Shown in pieces: positions 59,881-64,000 of a stretch of DNA of 64,000 nucleotides; the first letter of the stretch is position 1; each line of letters begins with the position of its first letter. The notes beneath the pieces are model-generated. The model searched no databases and was not told the DNA's origin. It saw only the letters and a list, made by a program, of their open reading frames with translations. Where the stretch lies: the NCBI GenBank assembly GCA_910584045.1, contig CAJTYO010000006.1, positions 1-64,000 on the forward strand, in the 5' to 3' direction. The translations under genes were made by a program, and so were the position numbers. Source of the stretch: an uncultured Oscillospiraceae bacterium (lineage in GTDB: Bacteria; Bacillota; Clostridia; Oscillospirales; Oscillospiraceae).

Positions 59881-59946
59881 GGCAGTTCCTTCCAACGGCC
59901 CACCGGGCCGCTCCATGATTTTACTATTTTGATGGGCCACAGAGCA

Positions 59947-61533
59947 TCAACTGGGTTCAACCAATTCCAGCCCCGAATTGTGCTTCAACAGATACCCTAC
60001 CGGCCATTCTCCGGAATATGCAATCAGGCTCCTCCCCCGGAAATCCTCCAGCAGCGCCGCGTCGGCGCACAGCGTTAAATCCTTCGGCTCCACCGGGGAG
60101 GCGGCGATCCGCCGCAGATGATCGTAGGGCAGACCCGCCATCCGCAGCTCCACCCCGTACTCTGAGCGCATCCGGTATTGGAACACGTCGAATTGAAGGG
60201 TACCTACGACGCCGACGATGACCTCCTCCATGCCGGCGAAGGGAATCTTGAAAATCTGAATCGCACCCTCCTGGGCGATCTGTTCCGTGCCCTTGATGAA
60301 CTGCTTCCTCTTCATAGTATCCATGGGAGAAACCCGCATGAAGTGCTCCGGTTCAAACGTGGGAATGCCCTGAAATTTAAATTTCTTCCCGGGCGTCGTC
60401 ACCGTGTCGCCGATAGAAAACATCCCCGGGTCAAATACCCCGATGATGTCCCCCGCATAGGCTTCGTCTATGATCTCCCGCTCGGCGGCCAGCATCTGCT
60501 GAGGCTGGCTGAGCCGCAGCTTTTTGCCGGACTGCATGTGATAGACTTCGCTCTCCCGCTGAAACTTGCCGGAGCATACCCGCATAAAGGCAATGCGGTC
60601 CCGGTGGGCCTTATTCATATTCGCTTGAATTTTAAACACAAAGGCGGAAAAATCCGGTGAAAAGGCATCAATTTCCCCACTGTCGGATACGCGGTTGATG
60701 GGCGGCGTAGTCATCCGCAGGAACGCCTCCAGAAAGGGCTCCACACCGAAGTTGGTCAGGGCCGAACCAAAAAACACCGGACTGAGCGTCCCCGACCGGA
60801 CGGCCTCCAGATCAAAGTCCCGTCCGGCCCCCAGCAGCTCCACCTCCTCCCGAAGGGTCTGCCAGCGGCTCTCACCGATGTGCGCAGCCACCGCAGAGTC
60901 CTCCAGGTCAACCTCTGTGGAGGCCGCCTTTTTGCCGTGGCCCTCTCCGGAGAAAAAGAGGATGCGTCCCCGCTCGCGGTCGTACACGCCTTGGAACTCC
61001 TTCCCGCAGCCGATAGGCCAGTTGACCGGGTAGGTGTCGATCCCCAGCTCCTTCTCCACCTCCTCACACAGAGACAGGGGATCTTTTGTCTCCCTGTCCA
61101 TCTTATTGATGAAGGTGAAAATGGGAATGTGTCGCATAGCGCAGACCTTGAAAAGCTTGCGGGTCTGGGGCTCCACGCCCTTCGCGCCGTCGATGACCAT
61201 CACGGCGGAGTCGGCCGCCATCAGCGTCCGGTAGGTGTCCTCGGAGAAATCCTGGTGACCGGGCGTATCCAGGATATTGATGCAGTAGCCGTCGTGCTGA
61301 AACTGCATGACGGAGCTGGTGACGGAGATGCCCCTCTGACGTTCGATCTCCATCCAGTCGGAGGTAGCCGCCCGTGCTTTTTTCCCCTTGACCTCGCCTG
61401 CCTGAGCGATGGCCCCACCGTAGAGGAGAAACTTTTCTGTCAGCGTTGTCTTACCCGCGTCCGGGTGCGAAATGATGGCGAAGGTCCTCCGCCGGGAAAT
61501 TTCTTCTTGTAATCCAGCCATGGCTTCTTCCAT
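59947..61533 (-). CDS. prfC: Peptide chain release factor 3
   Basis: The 528-residue translational GTPase recycles RF1/RF2 from ribosomes. G1 is SHPDAGKTTLTEK, G2 is RGISVTSSV, G3 is DTPGHQDFSEDT, and G4 is NKMDRETKDP. Length and C-terminal domain III sequence (YDHLRRIAASP) are those of RF3. Of the possible starts, ATG 61533 sits directly behind AGGAGG; GTG 61548 and ATG 61521 are alternatives. Confidence 0.95.
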   Translation of the reverse strand: MEEAMAGLQEEISRRRTFAIISHPDAGKTTLTEKFLLYGGAIAQAGEVKGKKARAATSDWMEIERQRGISVTSSVMQFQHDGYCINILDTPGHQDFSEDTYRTLMAADSAVMVIDGAKGVEPQTRKLFKVCAMRHIPIFTFINKMDRETKDPLSLCEEVEKELGIDTYPVNWPIGCGKEFQGVYDRERGRILFFSGEGHGKKAASTEVDLEDSAVAAHIGESRWQTLREEVELLGAGRDFDLEAVRSGTLSPVFFGSALTNFGVEPFLEAFLRMTTPPINRVSDSGEIDAFSPDFSAFVFKIQANMNKAHRDRIAFMRVCSGKFQRESEVYHMQSGKKLRLSQPQQMLAAEREIIDEAYAGDIIGVFDPGMFSIGDTVTTPGKKFKFQGIPTFEPEHFMRVSPMDTMKRKQFIKGTEQIAQEGAIQIFKIPFAGMEEVIVGVVGTLQFDVFQYRMRSEYGVELRMAGLPYDHLRRIAASPVEPKDLTLCADAALLEDFRGRSLIAYSGEWPVGYLLKHNSGLELVEPS

Positions 61534-61679
61534 TGGCCTCCTGTTCACAAAAAATTTTTTCTGAAGTGAAGGGGGTGTTGTCTCTACATGGGATTAGCCT
61601 CCTGGTTGGATAATTTGCCAATGCAACATGCGCTCTGCTTATTATATCCGCTGCGGAGCGTGTTGTCAATTTTTTCTGA

Positions 61680-61792
61680 TGAATATGGAGCCGCACGTTT
61701 TATTGCCCGAAAAATTGCCGTTGCGCTACATCCGAACTCTTCTGCAATTTCTTTCTGATAGGCATCAGGATGTTCTGTTATATATACCGGTT
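61680..61792 (-). pseudogene. IS630-family transposase fragment
   Basis: In the 415-bp gap between prfC and the amidase, the minus strand encodes TEHPDAYQKEIAEEFGCSAT and AIFRAIKRA, the second helix-turn-helix part of IS630-type transposases. The frame has no start and is cut on both sides. The rest of the gap has no supported gene. It is from a different IS630 subgroup than the element at the right end of the window. Confidence 0.65.
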
Positions 61793-61948
61793 AGTTTTTC
61801 GCAAAGTGCTTATCCGTCACGACGAACCGACACTTCGTTCTTGGCTTTCGTGTACACTGCCGCCACTGCCATCTTGCTGATGCAGCTCATGATACTGCCA
61901 TTTTTCAAACAAGGCATAAATGTTTTACAAGATTCCACGTGGGTGGGA

Positions 61949-62686
61949 TCAGTGGATAAACTGCGACGCGGCGTAGCCTACGTAATCGCCGTAGCGGGTT
62001 ACATACCAGTCCTCGTACTGTCCGTATATCCGCACGCGTGCGCCGTCCGGGATGCTGGCGATCACAGTGGCGTTCAGATTGGGACGGCTGCGGAGATTCA
62101 GGGTGCCGCCGCCGGCGTGGACCGTGGCCTCCCAGGGGTCTACAGGCCAGATGAAGGGAATGTCAAAGTAGTCTGTCAGACTGAGCACCAGGTTGCGGGC
62201 AATCTCGTTGATGTTGTTTTCAATCCACCTGGCATCCTCGTAGTTGTCGTGATAACCAATCTCCAGCAGAACGGCGGGGAAACGGGAGTCGCGCACTTCC
62301 CCCAGGCTGGTGGTGGAACGGGTGACCACCTTATCCGGCAGCGGGTATATCCCGCGCAGGTTGTTGACGAAGATCTGGGCCGCCCGCTGGCCCTGGGTGC
62401 TGGTGGGATAGTAAAAGGCAATGATGCCGCGGACGTTCCCGTAGTTATTTTCTGCGGCTGCGTTGGAGTGGAGGGCCAGGTAGAAGTCGTACCAGCCCTG
62501 GTTGGCCTGCCGGATGGAGCTGCCGGCAGTCATGTCAGGGGTGTTGCGTTTATAGCGGATACCGCAGCTGTTGAGGTAGGGTATCATTGCATCCGCCAGA
62601 CGGTTCATCCAGTATTCCTCGCTGCCGGTACCAGTGACGTAAAAATTTTTTTCTTGTGTACTTGGACTCAAATATATGATGGGCAT
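61949..62686 (-). CDS. N-acetylmuramoyl-L-alanine amidase with SH3-like domain
   Basis: The 245-residue protein has an amidase-3-like catalytic part (1-175) with Glu24 (SEEYWMNRLAD), His73 in LALHSNA and Glu142 in LLEIGYHDN. A bacterial SH3-like domain (about 190-245; GTLNLRSRPNLNATVIASI) should bind peptidoglycan. The first zinc His of the usual DPGHGG motif is not visible (LSPSTQEKN instead). There is no signal peptide. It may act in spore, mother-cell or prophage-type lysis. The start follows GAGGAGGT. Confidence 0.85.
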   Translation of the reverse strand: MPIIYLSPSTQEKNFYVTGTGSEEYWMNRLADAMIPYLNSCGIRYKRNTPDMTAGSSIRQANQGWYDFYLALHSNAAAENNYGNVRGIIAFYYPTSTQGQRAAQIFVNNLRGIYPLPDKVVTRSTTSLGEVRDSRFPAVLLEIGYHDNYEDARWIENNINEIARNLVLSLTDYFDIPFIWPVDPWEATVHAGGGTLNLRSRPNLNATVIASIPDGARVRIYGQYEDWYVTRYGDYVGYAASQFIH

Positions 62687-62778
62687 AGGGGTTACCTCCT
62701 CTTTTTCCCCATCCTATGCGCCGGAGGAGGCGGCGGTGCAGGAAGAAGCGGAGAGGCATGCTCTCCGCTCCGTTTCCG

Positions 62779-62934
62779 CTATAGGTCGTCCGCGTCCTGC
62801 ACAGGGAGCTCATAAGGGTCTGCCGGGGTGCCGGTATAGCTGCCCTGGGGGTCCGTCTTGGCGGACTGCCAGATGGTCATATCCATGGCCTTAGCCATGG
62901 GATCGCCCAACTTCTTCCGCTTTTTTTCGCTCAT
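62779..62934 (-). CDS. Small hypothetical protein (51 residues)
   Basis: A short acidic protein with a basic start (MSEKKRKKLGDPMAKAMD), a central TIWQSAKTDPQGSYTGTP segment and an acidic end (DADDL). The aromatic and Gly-Ser-Tyr pattern looks conserved among gut clostridia, but I know of no function. The gene is too short for many gene finders. Its start is plausible behind GGGAGAAT, and the next gene downstream on the same strand is the amidase. Confidence 0.6.
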   Translation of the reverse strand: MSEKKRKKLGDPMAKAMDMTIWQSAKTDPQGSYTGTPADPYELPVQDADDL

Positions 62935-62996
62935 GGCAATTCTCCCTTCCGCCCGGATGCTCTCCGGGCCCGAGGGTAGTCTGCCCAGAAGCTCAG

Positions 62997-63320
62997 TTAA
63001 ATTTTCTTCTGATAGCCCAGATACCGGCCCACCAGTCGGAAACCCAGCTTCGGCATGATCCGGTTCATCTCATCGTTTGTGCCCACGAAGAAGATCTGAT
63101 GCTTCACCCTCTGCCGCTTGCCCTCGTTCAGGAACCGGGTCAGCAGCCGCTAGTACATGCCCTCACAGTACTGCCCGTCCTCGCAGCCCAGGGAGAATAT
63201 CTCGTACATACCACCCATGAAGCTGGTGTCCATGATCTCCCCGGCCACACCGTTTTCCTCCGCCACGAACAGGAGCCACTCGGAGAGCTTTTCCCGGACC
63301 TGCTGGCAATTCCAGTACAT
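62997..63320 (-). pseudogene. Decayed GNAT-type acetyltransferase gene
   Basis: The minus strand encodes LSEWLLFVAEENGVAGEI, then FMGGMYEIFSLGCEDGQYCEGMY, an in-frame TAG (63150-63152), and RLLTRFLNEG to MNRIMPKLGFRLVGRYLGYQ. The last part is typical of GNAT C-termini. The 5' part is missing: another TAG lies 6 bp upstream and IS630 sequence starts a few bases beyond. The IS probably cut the gene, which then decayed. Confidence 0.7.
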
Positions 63321-63326
63321 ACCCTA

Positions 63327-64000
63327 GTACTCCGCCAAGTTAGTAAATAGAAGTAGCGCAGGGAAGGAAGATGTGGTAAACTATTTTGGGTGATGAAAAG
63401 TGAACCAGAAATATATTGTGCAATTAACGGACGAGGAACGGGAAGCGCTGCGGGCACTGGTGCAAAAAGGGCAGACTCAGGGATATCGGATCAAACACGC
63501 CCAAATACTGATGAAACTGGATGAAATACCGGAGAACCAGGAGTGGACATACGACAAAATAAAGGAAGCGTATCATGCCACCCCACACACGATCAGCCAG
63601 ATTGCGAAACGGTTTGTAACAGGCGGAATGGAAGCGGCGCTGGGGCGGAAAGAGCAAGTGAACCGTCATAAAAAGATCGACGGGCGGGTGGAGGCGCACA
63701 TCATAGCCATCGCCTGTTCAGAAGCGCCGGAGGGGCGGGAGCGGTGGACCCTGCAGTTGATTGCGGATGAGCTGGTACGGCTTGGCGTGGTGGACAGTAT
63801 TTCAGACACGGCAGTAATGGAAACACTGAAAAAAACGAACTTAAGCCTTGGCAAAAGAAGGAATGGTGCATCCCAAAGCCGGGGGCAGAATTTGTAGCGC
63901 GGATGGAGGACGTTCTGGATGTATATCAGCGTCCTTACGATCCTCTGCGCCCGGTGGTCTGCCTGGATGAGACGAACCGGCAGTTAATTGAGAAGAAGAT
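63327..64000 (+). mobile_element. IS630-family insertion sequence, left part (continues past the window)
   Basis: The element begins near a TA dinucleotide about 70 bp before the transposase start, next to the truncated GNAT gene. IS630 elements insert at TA. The right end is outside the window, so the inverted ends cannot be compared. Confidence 0.65.
63400..64000 (+). CDS. IS630-family transposase, probable -1 frameshift, 3' truncated by window edge
   Basis: The first frame (GTG at 63400) encodes the helix-turn-helix half (HAQILMKLDEIPENQEWTYDK to MEAALGRKEQ) and stops at 63895-63897. The catalytic half continues in the -1 frame from about 63835: NELKPWQKKEWCIPKPGAEF, then VVCLDETNRQL with the first catalytic Asp of the DDE/DDD triad. 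The switch is at a run of seven A (63829-63835), a usual slippage site, which joins ETLKK to NELKPW. The reading frame is open at base 64000. Confidence 0.85.

Noticed and set aside
59881..59946. A cobalamin riboswitch before cobT
   Set aside because: Only 66 bp separate prfC and cobT, and no conserved B12-box-like sequence is visible.

Overview
The window is most like a chromosome segment of a high-GC, spore-forming, anaerobic gut clostridium (Oscillospiraceae, Flavonifractor/Intestinimonas-like). This is inferred from high-GC Shine-Dalgarno-rich genes, a BclA-like spore-surface protein, HPr, a membrane pyrophosphatase, TRAP/TAXI transport, ferredoxins, SLH-anchored and lipoprotein exoproteins and an AbrB/SpoVT regulator. 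No rRNA, tRNA or CRISPR array was seen.

Layout. 1-4.4 kb: end of an ABC importer (ATPase tail, lipoprotein receptor), a membrane protein, a ComEC-like metallo-beta-lactamase-fold protein and a HAD hydrolase. 4.5-13.1 kb (minus): PfkB kinase, membrane pyrophosphatase, then a probable operon of four HAD paralogues, a CIRCULARLY PERMUTED phosphoglycerate mutase and MgtC, read from a consensus promoter with a LacI-type operator. 13.5-16.8 kb (plus): the divergent LacI regulator, thiamine pyrophosphokinase, HPr and a GH30 glycosidase. 17.1-18.5 kb: spore-surface protein and a double-HTH protein.

18.5-38.6 kb is accessory and mosaic. It holds a 1300-residue BspA-repeat/lipase/SLH protein, a small tyrosine recombinase, a probable structured RNA with its own promoter, and an untranslated adenine-rich sequence that looks like the template repeat of a diversity-generating retroelement with no reverse transcriptase nearby. 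Next comes a mobilisable-element module: phased repeats, two DNA methyltransferases, a TraG/VirD4-like ATPase, a replication-relaxation protein, an amidoligase with gamma-glutamylcyclotransferase, and a large serine recombinase. A 131-bp MITE with 15-bp inverted ends and an 11-bp target duplication has rewritten the recombinase C-terminus. The stretch from about 22.5 to 27.8 kb is visibly more AT-rich than its surroundings.

38.7-41.6 kb: ZIP transporter, DUF2871-type protein, flavodoxin/ferredoxin protein and Cu/Zn-type SOD. 41.8-53.0 kb (minus) is a tight ten-gene catabolic operon: a PreA-like flavoprotein, two complete aconitase-family dehydratases, two creatinase-like M24 proteins, an AbrB-type permease and a TAXI TRAP transporter, opposite a divergent AraC regulator. 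I could not assign its substrate. 54.6-62.9 kb: GH85 endoglycosidase, AbrB/SpoVT regulator, ferredoxin, CobU-CobT, RF3, cell-wall amidase and a small conserved protein. The right end holds a decayed GNAT gene cut by an IS630-family element that runs off the window.
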